DNA from: Janthinobacterium sp. BJB426
GTDB taxonomy: Bacteria; Pseudomonadota; Gammaproteobacteria; Burkholderiales; Burkholderiaceae_D
NCBI RefSeq assembly: GCF_002735705.1
Contig: NZ_PDZL01000007.1
Coordinates: forward strand, 186,001 to 250,000
Length of the DNA: 64,000 nt
Direction: 5' to 3'
A model generated the notes under the pieces. That model made no database searches. It saw only the letters and a program-made list of their open reading frames with translations, and was not told where the DNA came from. The translations under genes were made by a program, and so were the position numbers. Shown here in pieces: positions 45,355-58,094 of the stretch. The stretch's first letter is position 1; every line of letters starts with the position of its first letter.

Positions 45355-46259
45355 GCCGCGCACCGTGCCGCCAGGGCCACTTCGATGCGCAAGCCGTTGC
45401 CCAGCGCGCTGATCCAGCGGATATGGCCGCGCAGGCCGGCCACTCTTTCGCGCATGCCCAGCATGCCGAAGCCATCTGCTGGCGTCTTGTCCTGGCGCAA
45501 ACCCCGGCCATTGTCTTCGATGGCCAGGTGCAGCAAGCCGTGCGCATCGGCGCGCAATTCCACCGTGGCCCGGTCGGCGCCCGCGTGGCGCGCCACGTTC
45601 GTCAAGCCTTCCTGCACCAGGCGGTAGATGGCGGTGGCGGTGCTGTCGTCGAGGTCGTCGGGGATGGCGTGCGGCGCGAAATGGCAGGCGATGCCGTGCT
45701 GCTGGGCCCAGCTGTCGCACAGCGCCTGCAGGGCCGGCGCCAGGCCCAGGCTGTCGAGCACGGGCGGGCGCAGCCGGCGCAACATCGTGCGCACCATCGC
45801 GTGCAGCGCTTCCGACGAGCGGGCGATGCTGGCGGCGCACGCCTGCACGTTCGCCTGGTCGCCCTCGCGCGCGCGCAGGATGTAGCTGGCGGCGGCGCGG
45901 ATGGCCGTGCAGTCCTGTCCCACTTCATCGTGCAGCTCGCGCGCCAGCGCGCAGCGCTCCTCTTCCTGCGCGCGCAGCAGGCGTTGCGTGAGGGCGCGAT
46001 TCTGTGCCAGCAGCAGCGCCACCTGGCGGCCGCGCCGCACGGCAAAGCCGGCCAGCGCCAGCACCAGCAGCAACAGGCTCAGGATCAGTTCATCGAGTTG
46101 CCAGTGCTCCTGGCGCCAGAGCGCTTGCGTCAGCCGTTCGGTCAGGTCCAGCCTGGCGGCCAGCAGGAAAAAAGCCAGCGCCAGCGCGCAGCACAGCAGG
46201 ACAGTCCGGCGCGGCCGGGAGCGCGCGCTTGCCTGGGCGCCAAGTTGATGGTGTTCCAT
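45351..46259 (-). CDS. NarX/UhpB-type sensor histidine kinase
   Basis: The 302-residue kinase has two membrane helices (about 20-36 and 58-75) flanking a short loop, a HisKA_3 region (LARELHDEVGQD with the phosphoacceptor His), and an HATPase_c domain (EGLTNVARHAGA, IEDNGRGL, GFGMLGMRERV). With only about 20 residues between the helices it has hardly any periplasmic sensor and may sense within the membrane. The start at 46259 follows AGGGAG at seven bases; a start 16 codons earlier is possible. Confidence 0.9.
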   Translation of the reverse strand: MEHHQLGAQASARSRPRRTVLLCCALALAFFLLAARLDLTERLTQALWRQEHWQLDELILSLLLLVLALAGFAVRRGRQVALLLAQNRALTQRLLRAQEEERCALARELHDEVGQDCTAIRAAASYILRAREGDQANVQACAASIARSSEALHAMVRTMLRRLRPPVLDSLGLAPALQALCDSWAQQHGIACHFAPHAIPDDLDDSTATAIYRLVQEGLTNVARHAGADRATVELRADAHGLLHLAIEDNGRGLRQDKTPADGFGMLGMRERVAGLRGHIRWISALGNGLRIEVALAARCAA

Positions 46260-46696
46260 GATGCTGCTCCCTGAGCACGGTAGATGTCCTTGTTGTGCAA
46301 GCTTCATGCCATCGGCGCAAGGGCGGCAGGGGGTGGATCAGGCGGGGCAGAGGGGGGAGGCAAGTGTTCCAGGATGGAACAGGTGTACCGCGATGTGACG
46401 GGGACGACGACGCGGCAGGCGCGGTTTTCGAGCTTATCCGAAGTCGGACCGGCCCGCTGGAGTACGCGTCTGCAGTGTGAGGAATTGTTGTTCAAATGTA
46501 ACGTTGAGATTCCTCAAGCTTTCATAGATAAAACAAAACAAAGTTTCGTGGAGTTAGATAAAAAATAAATAAATGATATTAAAAATATGATATTTGTTTT
46601 ATGCGATTTGCTATATTTGTTGACACTTTTGTGAAAAAGCTGAAAGCGGGCGTCAGACCTGCCGACCTATCTATCCACAACAATCAAGGGAATAGA
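46260..46696. other. 437-base AT-rich divergent intergenic region
   Basis: It separates the two-component operon (minus) from the PEP-CTERM/subtilase operon (plus). Bases about 46490-46640 are extremely AT rich. A TTGACA hexamer occurs at 46620-46625 but has no good -10 partner. The short ORFs in it have no ribosome binding site and are not called. Confidence 0.55.
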
Positions 46697-47512
46697 ATGA
46701 ATCGTTTATCACATGCGCGGGTATCGCCCGCCACCGCCAATCCGCCCGCTACCCGCGGTCGCACCACCGTCCTTGCCGCGCTGGCCACCTTGTCCGTGCT
46801 GGCTACTGCGCCGGCCATGGCCGGTGTCCTGACCTTCGACAACTTGCGCCCCGACGTGTATGAAAGCGGCCAGACGCTCAATACGTCGAGCTACAATCTG
46901 CTGTTCCTGGCCGATCCGACCACGGCGGCCGGCGGCGGCGTCAGCGGCGTGGGCGCCATCCTCGATGGCCGTGTGGGTTCGTCGTGCGATATCGCCGCCT
47001 GCCCGCAGGGCGCCACCGGCAATTACCTGGCTATTCTCAATGATGGCGGCGTGAATTTCGCGCGTGCCGATCACCAGGAATTCACCCTGGCCGGTTTCGA
47101 TTATTCCTTCATCGCGCCCGTTTCCGGCTTGCCGAACCAGAATTGGGGCCAGTTGCAGCTGAGCGGCACCCTCAGCGACGGCCAGGTGATCAGCACCTCG
47201 CTGGCGTTTCCCGGCCAGGGCAGCGATGGCAATTACTCTTTCCAGAGCGCTTCCCTGCTGGGCGGCTTCAGCAATTACGCGTTTACGGGCCTGACCTTCA
47301 ATGCGTGCATTTTCAATGACACGGGCGCGTGCAGCAATTCCATCGATTTCCCCGCCTTTAACCAGGGCCAGTTTGCGCTCGACAATATCAATGTCAGCGC
47401 CGTGCCGGAACCGTCGACCTACATGCTGATGCTGGTCGGCCTGGGCGCCATCGGCATGCTGTCGCGCCGCCGCAGCGGCAAGTTCGCCGCAGCCACCGTG
47501 CAAGGAGCGTGA
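46697..47512 (+). CDS. PEP-CTERM exported protein of the QFxxD group
   Basis: The 271-residue protein has a signal peptide (about 15-42, ending MAG), a beta-rich body with few Cys and a C-terminal sorting signal: GQFALDNINVSAVPEPSTY, a hydrophobic span MLMLVGLGAIGML and a basic SRRRSGK tail. The QFxLDNI spacing before PEP marks a recognised PEP-CTERM subclass. The start at 46697 follows AAGGGAA. One base after its stop the subtilase starts, so the two form an operon and the protease may process or be held with this surface protein. Confidence 0.88.
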   Translation: MNRLSHARVSPATANPPATRGRTTVLAALATLSVLATAPAMAGVLTFDNLRPDVYESGQTLNTSSYNLLFLADPTTAAGGGVSGVGAILDGRVGSSCDIAACPQGATGNYLAILNDGGVNFARADHQEFTLAGFDYSFIAPVSGLPNQNWGQLQLSGTLSDGQVISTSLAFPGQGSDGNYSFQSASLLGGFSNYAFTGLTFNACIFNDTGACSNSIDFPAFNQGQFALDNINVSAVPEPSTYMLMLVGLGAIGMLSRRRSGKFAAATVQGA

Positions 47513-47513
47513 G

Positions 47514-50678
<3,165 letters not shown>

Positions 50679-50699
50679 GCTGTTCTTTGCGTGAACGCA

Positions 50700-50729
50700 A
50701 GGCGTGCCTCCGGGCACGCCTTTTTTTTT
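50700..50729 (+). terminator. intrinsic terminator after the subtilase gene
   Basis: Nine-base perfect arms AGGCGTGCC and GGCACGCCT around TCCG are followed by nine T. Confidence 0.92.
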
Positions 50730-50837
50730 ATGCACGCACCCCCGTTCGGGAGGAATAGCACTTGCATGGCGGTAACGCCAACGGTATCTTGTCGGATAGC
50801 CATGGCTTTGTGCCCTGGCATTCTTGGGGAGTCGCGC

Positions 50838-51455
50838 GTGACCAGTTTCCGCACCAATACCGACCGCCTGCTGGAAGTACGCCTGCAGGATGAAAAAGTG
50901 CTGGCGATTGCCGGCGCCATGGTCGCCTATACGGGCAGCATCAAATTTGAAAAATCCCTGCTCGGCGGCGAGGGCCTCTTTGGCGCGCTCAAGCGCAAGG
51001 TAACCAACGAAGGCATGCAGGTGATGCAGGCCGCCGGCACGGGCACGGTGTTTTTCGCGCAGAATGCGGCCGAGATCACCGTCATGGCGCTGGCCGGCGA
51101 AAAGCTGACCATCGAAAGCAGCAGCCTGCTGGCCTATGACACGAGCCTGAAGACGGGCACCAGCTTTGCCGGCCTGCGCGGCGCCAGCTCGGGCCAGGGC
51201 CTGTTTTCCACCACCGTCGAAGGCCATGGCAACCTGGCCGTCATTTCGCGCGGCAACCTGATCATGCTGGAAGTGACGCCGGCGCACCCGCTGCGCGTGG
51301 ACCCGGACGCCTTCGTCGGCTTCAAGGGCGATATCCGCCAGGAATTCGTTTTTGATGTCAACTGGCGCACGATGATCGGCCAGAGCTCGGGCGAATCGTA
51401 CCAGCACAAATTCACAGGCCAGGGCGTGGTGTTCATCCAGCCCGCCGAACGTTAA
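50838..51455 (+). CDS. AIM24 family protein (first of three)
   Basis: The 205-residue protein belongs to the AIM24 (DUF124-like) family, a trimeric beta-prism fold of unknown biochemical role. Visible features are LLEVRLQDEKVLAIAGAMVA, the Gly-rich core ASSGQGLFSTTVEG and the end SSGESYQHKFTGQGVVFIQ. The start is a GTG at 50838 preceded by GGGGAG at six bases; no ATG has a comparable site. It begins a three-gene cluster of paralogues and shares the strongest similarity with the second copy. Confidence 0.85.
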   Translation: MTSFRTNTDRLLEVRLQDEKVLAIAGAMVAYTGSIKFEKSLLGGEGLFGALKRKVTNEGMQVMQAAGTGTVFFAQNAAEITVMALAGEKLTIESSSLLAYDTSLKTGTSFAGLRGASSGQGLFSTTVEGHGNLAVISRGNLIMLEVTPAHPLRVDPDAFVGFKGDIRQEFVFDVNWRTMIGQSSGESYQHKFTGQGVVFIQPAER

Positions 51456-51472
51456 GTCAGCGAGGACCCGCG

Positions 51473-52114
51473 ATGCCTGTCTATCAGCAAATCAATGAAA
51501 AGATGCTTGAGGTCAAACTCGGCAATGAAGAAGTATTCGCGCGCAAGGGCGCCATGGTGTCCTACCAGGGCGACGTGGCGTTCAGCCGCTCCTTCCTGGC
51601 TGGCCAGGGCGTGCAAAGCCTGGCCATGCGCGCCGTCACGAATGAAGGCTACGCCATGATGTCGGCGCGTGGCAGCGGCAGCGTGTTTTACGCGCAGGGC
51701 GGCCTGTTCGTCACCATCGTCCCCGTGCGCGGCGAAACTTTCTATGTGGAAAGCGATTCCCTGCTGGCCTTCGATGCGCGCCTGACGGCCGGCACCATGT
51801 TCCTCGGCAACCAGGGCGGCGTGCAGGGCGTGGTGCGCGGCATGGCTTCGGGCCAGGGTCTGTTTACCACCACCTTGCAAGGCACGGGCGAAGTGGCGAT
51901 TTTGTCCGACGGCAATGCCATCGGCTTGCCCGTCACGCCGGACGTGCCCGTGTTTGTCGACCCGCAAGCGTATATCGGCCACACGGGCCAGCTGAGCTCG
52001 ACCATCGTCACGGACCTGAACTGGAAAACATTCGTCGGCCAGGCGTCCGGCGAATCCTACCAGGTGAAATTTACGGGCCAGGGCACGGTCTACATCCAAG
52101 CGAGCGAAAGGTAA
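51473..52114 (+). CDS. AIM24 family protein (second of three)
   Basis: The 213-residue paralogue follows after 17 bases. It repeats the pattern of its neighbour: MLEVKLGNEEVFARKGAMVS, MASGQGLFTTTLQGTG and ASGESYQVKFTGQGTVYIQ. It has a GAGGA ribosome binding site. The three copies have diverged enough to suggest distinct subunits of one hetero-oligomer, which is inference. Confidence 0.87.
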   Translation: MPVYQQINEKMLEVKLGNEEVFARKGAMVSYQGDVAFSRSFLAGQGVQSLAMRAVTNEGYAMMSARGSGSVFYAQGGLFVTIVPVRGETFYVESDSLLAFDARLTAGTMFLGNQGGVQGVVRGMASGQGLFTTTLQGTGEVAILSDGNAIGLPVTPDVPVFVDPQAYIGHTGQLSSTIVTDLNWKTFVGQASGESYQVKFTGQGTVYIQASER

Positions 52115-52117
52115 GCC

Positions 52118-52855
52118 ATGACGATTTACAATCCCGATACCTTGCCGAAGAACGATAACCTGAACCGTTTTTCGTATGTCATCGACGTCAAGGAACAGAT
52201 ATTCATTCGCAAGGGCAAGATGATTGCCTTCTATGGCGAGCTGCGCTTCGAAGCCATGGGCAGCAGCGTGCTCGACCTGATCGTGCGCAACGCCTTCAAT
52301 GCACCGAAATACATCCACCACTTTGTCGTGGCGCAAGGGCAGGGCCAGTTGATCCTGGGCGACAACGGCAACGACCTGGCGTGCTACGACCTGGACAACG
52401 CCAACATGACCATCCGCGCGAAAAACCTGCTGGGTTTTACGAAGGATGTGATTTGCCAGGAATCGACCTTGCCCGGTTATCTCACCATGATAGGCACGGG
52501 CAAGGTGATCGCCTCGTCGAACGGGCCCGTGCATTTCCTCGAGTTGCCGTGCCGCGTGGACGAGCAGGCCGTGCTGGGCTGGGCCGATTGTCCCAGCCCT
52601 TCATATCACTACGATTACGCCCACGTGCAGGGCTGGGCCTCGGCCGCCGGCGCGCTCACGGGTTTTACCCTGTCGGGCGAGGAAAAGCAGATCGACTTCA
52701 CGGGCGCCGGCACGGTGCTGGTGCAGTCATCCGAGCTGGACGTGACGGGCAGTTCCGCCCTGATGCAGCTGCTGGCGCAATTGCCGCTGCTGGGCAAGGA
52801 AGACCTGGGTACCTTGAGTCTTTCTGTGCAGCAGCAGATGAAGCAGGAACGCTAA
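52118..52855 (+). CDS. AIM24 family protein (third of three)
   Basis: The most divergent paralogue, 245 residues, starts three bases after the second and is clearly in the same operon (AAGG before ATG). It keeps QIFIRKGKMIAFYGELRF and the closing FTGAGTVLVQSSEL but has an extended C-terminal helix (about 215-245). Its stop lies one base before the stop of the convergent crotonase. Confidence 0.85.
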   Translation: MTIYNPDTLPKNDNLNRFSYVIDVKEQIFIRKGKMIAFYGELRFEAMGSSVLDLIVRNAFNAPKYIHHFVVAQGQGQLILGDNGNDLACYDLDNANMTIRAKNLLGFTKDVICQESTLPGYLTMIGTGKVIASSNGPVHFLELPCRVDEQAVLGWADCPSPSYHYDYAHVQGWASAAGALTGFTLSGEEKQIDFTGAGTVLVQSSELDVTGSSALMQLLAQLPLLGKEDLGTLSLSVQQQMKQER

Positions 52856-52856
52856 G

Positions 52857-53657
52857 CTACGTTACGGCCGTCCAGCTTGGCGGCCGTTTTTCCAGGAAGG
52901 CGCTCACGCCTTCGTTTGCATCCTCTTCCATCATATTGCGCGCCATCACGTCGCCCGCATACGCATATGCCTCGTCCAGCGGCAGCTGGCGCTGCCGGTA
53001 GAACATGGCCTTGCCGTAGCGGATGGCCGTCGGGCTTTTCGCCATGATCTGCTGCGCCAGGCGCGCCACGGCTTCGTCGAGCGCCGTGTCGGCCACCGTT
53101 TCGTTGATCAGGCCCCAGTCGGCGGCCGTGTCGGCGTCGATGAAGCGGCCCGTCACCAGCATGTCGAAGGCCCGCTTGGGCGATACATTGCGCGACAGGG
53201 CCACCGATGGCGTGGCGCAGAACAGGCCCACGTTGATGCCGGAAACGGCAAAGCGCGCGGACGCGCCCGCCACGGCCAGGTCGCAGCTGGCGACCAGCTG
53301 GCAGCCGGCCGCCGTGGCGATGCCATGCACGCGGGCAATCACGGGCACGGGCAAGGTTTGAATGGCTTGCATCACGCGTGAACATTGCGCGAACAGGGTT
53401 TGATAATACGCAAGCTGGCGCGTAGCTTGCATCTGGCGCAAATCGTGGCCCGCGCAAAAGGCCTTGCCTTCGGCCGCCAGCACCACGCAGCGCACGTGCG
53501 GCTGCCCGGCGATGAGGTCGAGTTCAGCCTGCAGCGCCGCCAGCATGGCTTCGGACAGGGCATTGAATTGCAGCGGACGGTTCAGGCGCAGGGTGACCAG
53601 GCCACCCTCGTCCTCGCGCAGCACCAGCGGCGCTTGCGTGTCATGTGTTGCGGTCAT
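52857..53657 (-). CDS. ECHDC3-like crotonase-fold protein lacking the usual catalytic glutamates
   Basis: The 266-residue crotonase-family protein has the oxyanion-hole regions (AEGKAFCAGHDLRQ, HGIATAAGCQLVASCD) but Gln where hydratases carry the first catalytic Glu (GCQLV instead of GCELA), and no Glu in the second position (GINVGLFCATPS). The pattern is that of the ECHDC3 subgroup. It is therefore unlikely to be a classical enoyl-CoA hydratase although automatic annotation will call it one. It may act on another acyl-CoA reaction. A plus-strand terminator for the AIM24 operon is encoded in its 3-prime end. Confidence 0.85.
   Translation of the reverse strand: MTATHDTQAPLVLREDEGGLVTLRLNRPLQFNALSEAMLAALQAELDLIAGQPHVRCVVLAAEGKAFCAGHDLRQMQATRQLAYYQTLFAQCSRVMQAIQTLPVPVIARVHGIATAAGCQLVASCDLAVAGASARFAVSGINVGLFCATPSVALSRNVSPKRAFDMLVTGRFIDADTAADWGLINETVADTALDEAVARLAQQIMAKSPTAIRYGKAMFYRQRQLPLDEAYAYAGDVMARNMMEEDANEGVSAFLEKRPPSWTAVT
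52864..52891 (+). terminator. terminator of the AIM24 operon inside the convergent gene
   Basis: Arms ACGGCCG and CGGCCGT around ten bases are followed by TTTTT on the plus strand, within the last codons of the minus-strand crotonase. Confidence 0.7.
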
Positions 53658-53699
53658 GCGGTCTCCAGTGGCCTGATGGCCTTTTTTTATGGAAAAATC

Positions 53700-54329
53700 T
53701 TATTTGGCGGCATTCACGCTGCCGATGCCGGCGATCGATTTGTGCACGATCTTCGGCTTGCCGTAATACGTCAGTTCACCCATGCCGCGCACGACGGCGT
53801 TCAGTTCGCCCGAGGAATACACCTTGACGGAACCGATGCCTTCGAAATTGACGTCGACGTTTTTCGCCAGCAAGGCTTTCGTATCGACTTCGCCCACGCC
53901 TTGCGCCTTCAGGCGCAGCCAGTCGACCTGACCATCGGCGGCAAGGCGGCCCGCGCCCTTGTAGCTGATGTCGACTCTTGGACCATTGAGCTTGGTCAAT
54001 ATCTTCTCGCCCGCGCCTTCCGCGATCAGCTTGCGCAAGGTGGGCATGGTGATGATGATGCGCGGGTCGCCATCCGTTTTCTTGAGGTCCTTGTCCTTCA
54101 TGGAAATTTTCAGCTCGCCATCGACCACTTCCGTGATCACGCCGCTGAGGAATTTCTGGTCGCCGCGCAGCAGCAGGGTCTGCTCTTTGCCCGATTCGAC
54201 TTCGATGCTGATGGGGCCGCGGATGTCGATGGCGTTGAAGGCGGCTACCGTGCGGGTTTGCTCGTCGGCATGCGCGAGGGTGGAGAGGCAGGCGAGGGAC
54301 AGGACTGACAACAGGAACAGAGGGCGCAT
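53700..54329 (-). CDS. DUF2807 (head GIN domain) exported protein
   Basis: The 209-residue protein has a signal peptide (MRPLFLLSVLSLACLSTLAHA) and one DUF2807 auto-transporter-adhesin-like beta-helix domain, visible as successive strands with IDIRGPISIEV, LISMKDKDL-type turns and GVGEVDTKAL/GIGSVKVYSSG/GMGELTYYG repeats. The family is periplasmic or surface-exposed with unknown function. The start at 54329 follows AAGGAAA. It is divergent from the flavin reductase. Confidence 0.87.
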   Translation of the reverse strand: MRPLFLLSVLSLACLSTLAHADEQTRTVAAFNAIDIRGPISIEVESGKEQTLLLRGDQKFLSGVITEVVDGELKISMKDKDLKKTDGDPRIIITMPTLRKLIAEGAGEKILTKLNGPRVDISYKGAGRLAADGQVDWLRLKAQGVGEVDTKALLAKNVDVNFEGIGSVKVYSSGELNAVVRGMGELTYYGKPKIVHKSIAGIGSVNAAK

Positions 54330-54504
54330 GACGGTTTCCTTGAGTAGTTGATCAGTGTATTCTATTGTGCAACATCTCCATTGGGGAGAAATTTGCGATG
54401 AACGGCACAAATCGCGGCGCGGATGACACGCCGCCGCCGGCCAGCCGCGCGCCCGGCAAGGCGCCGTTGGGCTATGCTGTGGCGTACCGCGTCCTGGAGA
54501 CTGC

Positions 54505-55062
54505 ATGAAAAATTATCACAAAGAAGATTATCCCGTCGCCGATATCCGTCGCTTCCTTGAACCGGGGCCGGTGGTGCTGGTCAGTTCAACGTGGCAGGGC
54601 GAAAGCGACGTCATGACCATGGCCTGGCACATGCTGATGGAATTTACGCCATCCTTGCTGGGTTGCTTCATTTCCGACGCGAACCACAGCTATGAAATGA
54701 TCAAGCGCAGCATGGAGTGCGTGATCAACCTGCCCACGGCCGACATGGTCGACCAGGTGGTCGCCATCGGCAATTGCAGCGGCGAAGACACGGACAAGTT
54801 TGCGGCCTTCGGCCTGACGCCCCAGCCGGCCGAGCTGGTGGGTGCGCCCCTGATCGCCGAGTGCTACGCCAACTTCGAATGCAAGCTGGCCCAGGTGGCG
54901 GGCAACCCGAAGGGCGGCTTCTTCATCTTCGAGTGCGTGAAAGCCCACGTGGCTACTTCGCCCAAGCTGCCGGAAACGTTACATTACCGCGGCAACGGCG
55001 AGTTCATGGTGTCGGGCCGGACCATCAGCCGCAAGAGTCTGATGAAGCCTGAAATGTCGTAG
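54505..55062 (+). CDS. flavin reductase family (FMN-binding split barrel) protein
   Basis: The 185-residue protein matches the flavin reductase-like split-barrel family: VVLVSSTWQGESDVMTMAW, LLGCFISDANHSYEMIKRS and CVINLPTADM form the FMN site and dimer core. It would bind FMN and reduce flavin or a small substrate with NAD(P)H, usually for a partner oxygenase, which is not present nearby. The ATG follows GGAG. Confidence 0.85.
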   Translation: MKNYHKEDYPVADIRRFLEPGPVVLVSSTWQGESDVMTMAWHMLMEFTPSLLGCFISDANHSYEMIKRSMECVINLPTADMVDQVVAIGNCSGEDTDKFAAFGLTPQPAELVGAPLIAECYANFECKLAQVAGNPKGGFFIFECVKAHVATSPKLPETLHYRGNGEFMVSGRTISRKSLMKPEMS

Positions 55063-55073
55063 GTGAACACTGC

Positions 55074-55102
55074 TGGGGTCAGACCCGCCGGGTCTGACCC
55101 CA
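55074..55102. repeat. GGGGTCAGACCC inverted repeat
   Basis: Thirteen-base arms TGGGGTCAGACCC and GGGTCTGACCCCA around GCC. The motif resembles dispersed extragenic palindromes of proteobacteria and lies between convergent genes, where it may also serve as a weak terminator. Confidence 0.7.
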
Positions 55103-55113
55103 AATGAGTCGTC

Positions 55114-56457
<1,344 letters not shown>

Positions 56458-56600
56458 CAGAATTCCATGGAGGTAATCGGTTATTTGGGCAACTATCATC
56501 GCAGATTTCGCACAAAAATGGTGCGGAAATTTGGTTTTGAGGGGTTTCTGCTACATTGTGGGGAGTTTTGAGGACTCTGTGGCCGATGCGAGTGGTAAAC

Positions 56601-56630
56601 GACAACGCCAGCCCGAAGGCTGGCGTTGTC
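56601..56630. terminator. strong hairpin between gdhA and the DUF819 gene
   Basis: Thirteen-base perfect arms GACAACGCCAGCC and complement around CGAA lie 34 bases after the DUF819 stop (minus strand). The tail is only weakly T rich. Confidence 0.7.
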
Positions 56631-56663
56631 GTTGCGGATCGCCTGGTCAAGCCAGGACAGGCG

Positions 56664-57911
56664 TCATCCCGCCATGCTGCGCAAGATCAAGCCCGTGATG
56701 TAGGCGCCGTAGGTGCCCAGCGCGTAGCCGAGCACGGCCAGCAGCACGCCGACGGGGGCCAGGGCCGGGTGGAAGGCGCTGGCGATGACGGGGGCCGAGG
56801 CGGCGCCGCCGATGTTCGCTTGCGATCCCACGGCCATGAAGAACAGGGGCGCGCGGATCAGCTTGGTGACGAGCAGCATCAGGCCGCCATGCACGGCGAT
56901 CCAGATCAGACCCAGCAGGAACAAAAATGGCTTGTCGAGCAGGGCGCCCAGGTCCATGTGCATGCCGATGGTGGCCACCAGCACGTACAGCATGGCCGAG
57001 CCGATGGTCGAGGCGCCCGCGCCTTCCAGGCTGCGCGCCCGGGTAAAGCTCAGCAGCAAGCCGAAGGTGGTGGCAAGCACGACGATCCAGAAGAAGTTCG
57101 ACGTCAGGCTGTAATCCTGCAAGCGCCATGTGGCCGGCAGGGTGTTGATCCAGTTGATGATGGGGCCGGCCAGGAAGTGCGACAGGCCCGTCACGCCCAG
57201 GCCCACGCCGAGGATGATCATGATGTCAGTCAGGGTAGCGACGCGCGCGTGCTGTGCCCGATAACTTTCGATGCTGTCCTTGAGCGCATTGATGGCCGTC
57301 AGATCGGCGCCCGTCCAGCGGTCGAAGGCGCCCGCGCGGCCGGCCAGGAACAGCAGCACGGCCGTCCAGACGTTGGCCACCAGCACGTCGACGGCGACGA
57401 ACTGCCCGAACAGGGTGGCGTCCACTTCAAACACTTCCTTCATGGCCGCCTGGTTGGCGCCGCCGCCTATCCACGAGCCGGCGACAGTCGTCATGCCGCG
57501 CCAGGTGTCGCCCGCCACCGTTTCGGGGTGGATCAAACGCAGCGCCTCGAACGAGACGAGGGCGCCCAGCATCACGCCGAGTGTTCCTGTGAGAAACATG
57601 ATGATGGCCTTGGGACCGAGGCGGATGATGCCGCCGAAATCGATGGCCACGCACAGCAGGACCAGCGCGCTGGGCAGCAGATAGTCGCGCGCCACGGCGT
57701 ACAGACCGGAAGCGTTGCCGTCGATGATGCCGAAGGTGTTGAGCAACGCCGGGATCAGGTAGCACATCAGCAGGGACGGGATATACGTATAAAACTTTTT
57801 CCAGAAGCCGTTCGTGCGGGAGGCGGTCCAGAAGACGCCCCCCAGGGTCATGGCGAGCAGGCCGAGGACGACGGCGTCATTGGTGATCAGGGCGGGTGTG
57901 GCAGGTGGCAT
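56664..57911 (-). CDS. DUF819 family integral membrane protein
   Basis: The 415-residue protein has about eleven membrane helices and matches DUF819 (YjcL-like), a transporter-like family of unknown substrate. Characteristic pieces are GSWIGGGANQAAMKEV (about 143-158) and VGSQANIGGAASAPVIASA (about 357-375), two Gly/Ala/Asn-rich re-entrant-like loops that suggest an inverted-repeat transporter fold. It is the only gene in its unit. A 21-bp palindrome about 90 bases upstream may be its operator. Confidence 0.88.
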   Translation of the reverse strand: MPPATPALITNDAVVLGLLAMTLGGVFWTASRTNGFWKKFYTYIPSLLMCYLIPALLNTFGIIDGNASGLYAVARDYLLPSALVLLCVAIDFGGIIRLGPKAIIMFLTGTLGVMLGALVSFEALRLIHPETVAGDTWRGMTTVAGSWIGGGANQAAMKEVFEVDATLFGQFVAVDVLVANVWTAVLLFLAGRAGAFDRWTGADLTAINALKDSIESYRAQHARVATLTDIMIILGVGLGVTGLSHFLAGPIINWINTLPATWRLQDYSLTSNFFWIVVLATTFGLLLSFTRARSLEGAGASTIGSAMLYVLVATIGMHMDLGALLDKPFLFLLGLIWIAVHGGLMLLVTKLIRAPLFFMAVGSQANIGGAASAPVIASAFHPALAPVGVLLAVLGYALGTYGAYITGLILRSMAG

Positions 57912-57998
57912 CGGGGATTCCGGTGAACGTGTCAGGGACGCACGGGATGCCGATCAGGCCCCCGGGCGCGGGTGGCCGTATCGTATAGCAATGTTGAA

Positions 57999-58019
57999 GC
58001 CTAAACAAATTGTTTAGGC
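57999..58019. promoter_or_regulatory. 21-bp perfect palindrome upstream of the DUF819 gene
   Basis: Ten-base arms GCCTAAACAA and TTGTTTAGGC around a single A. The AT-rich core in a promoter region fits a dimeric repressor site; it could alternatively be the terminator hairpin of the upstream trhP gene, though no T-run follows. Confidence 0.5.
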
Positions 58020-58094
58020 CATGCCAGCGGAAATTTTTCTTGTCAAATCAAACACTTGTGGACTGGTTTGCCGTTGCCGCCGCCAGACTGGCGG

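Noticed and set aside
46284-46568. 94-codon plus-strand ORF before the PEP-CTERM gene
   Set aside because: It overlaps the kinase start region, lacks a ribosome binding site and has no recognisable sequence.
46620-46648. TTGACA hexamer as PEP-CTERM operon promoter
   Set aside because: No acceptable -10 hexamer occurs 16-18 bases downstream.
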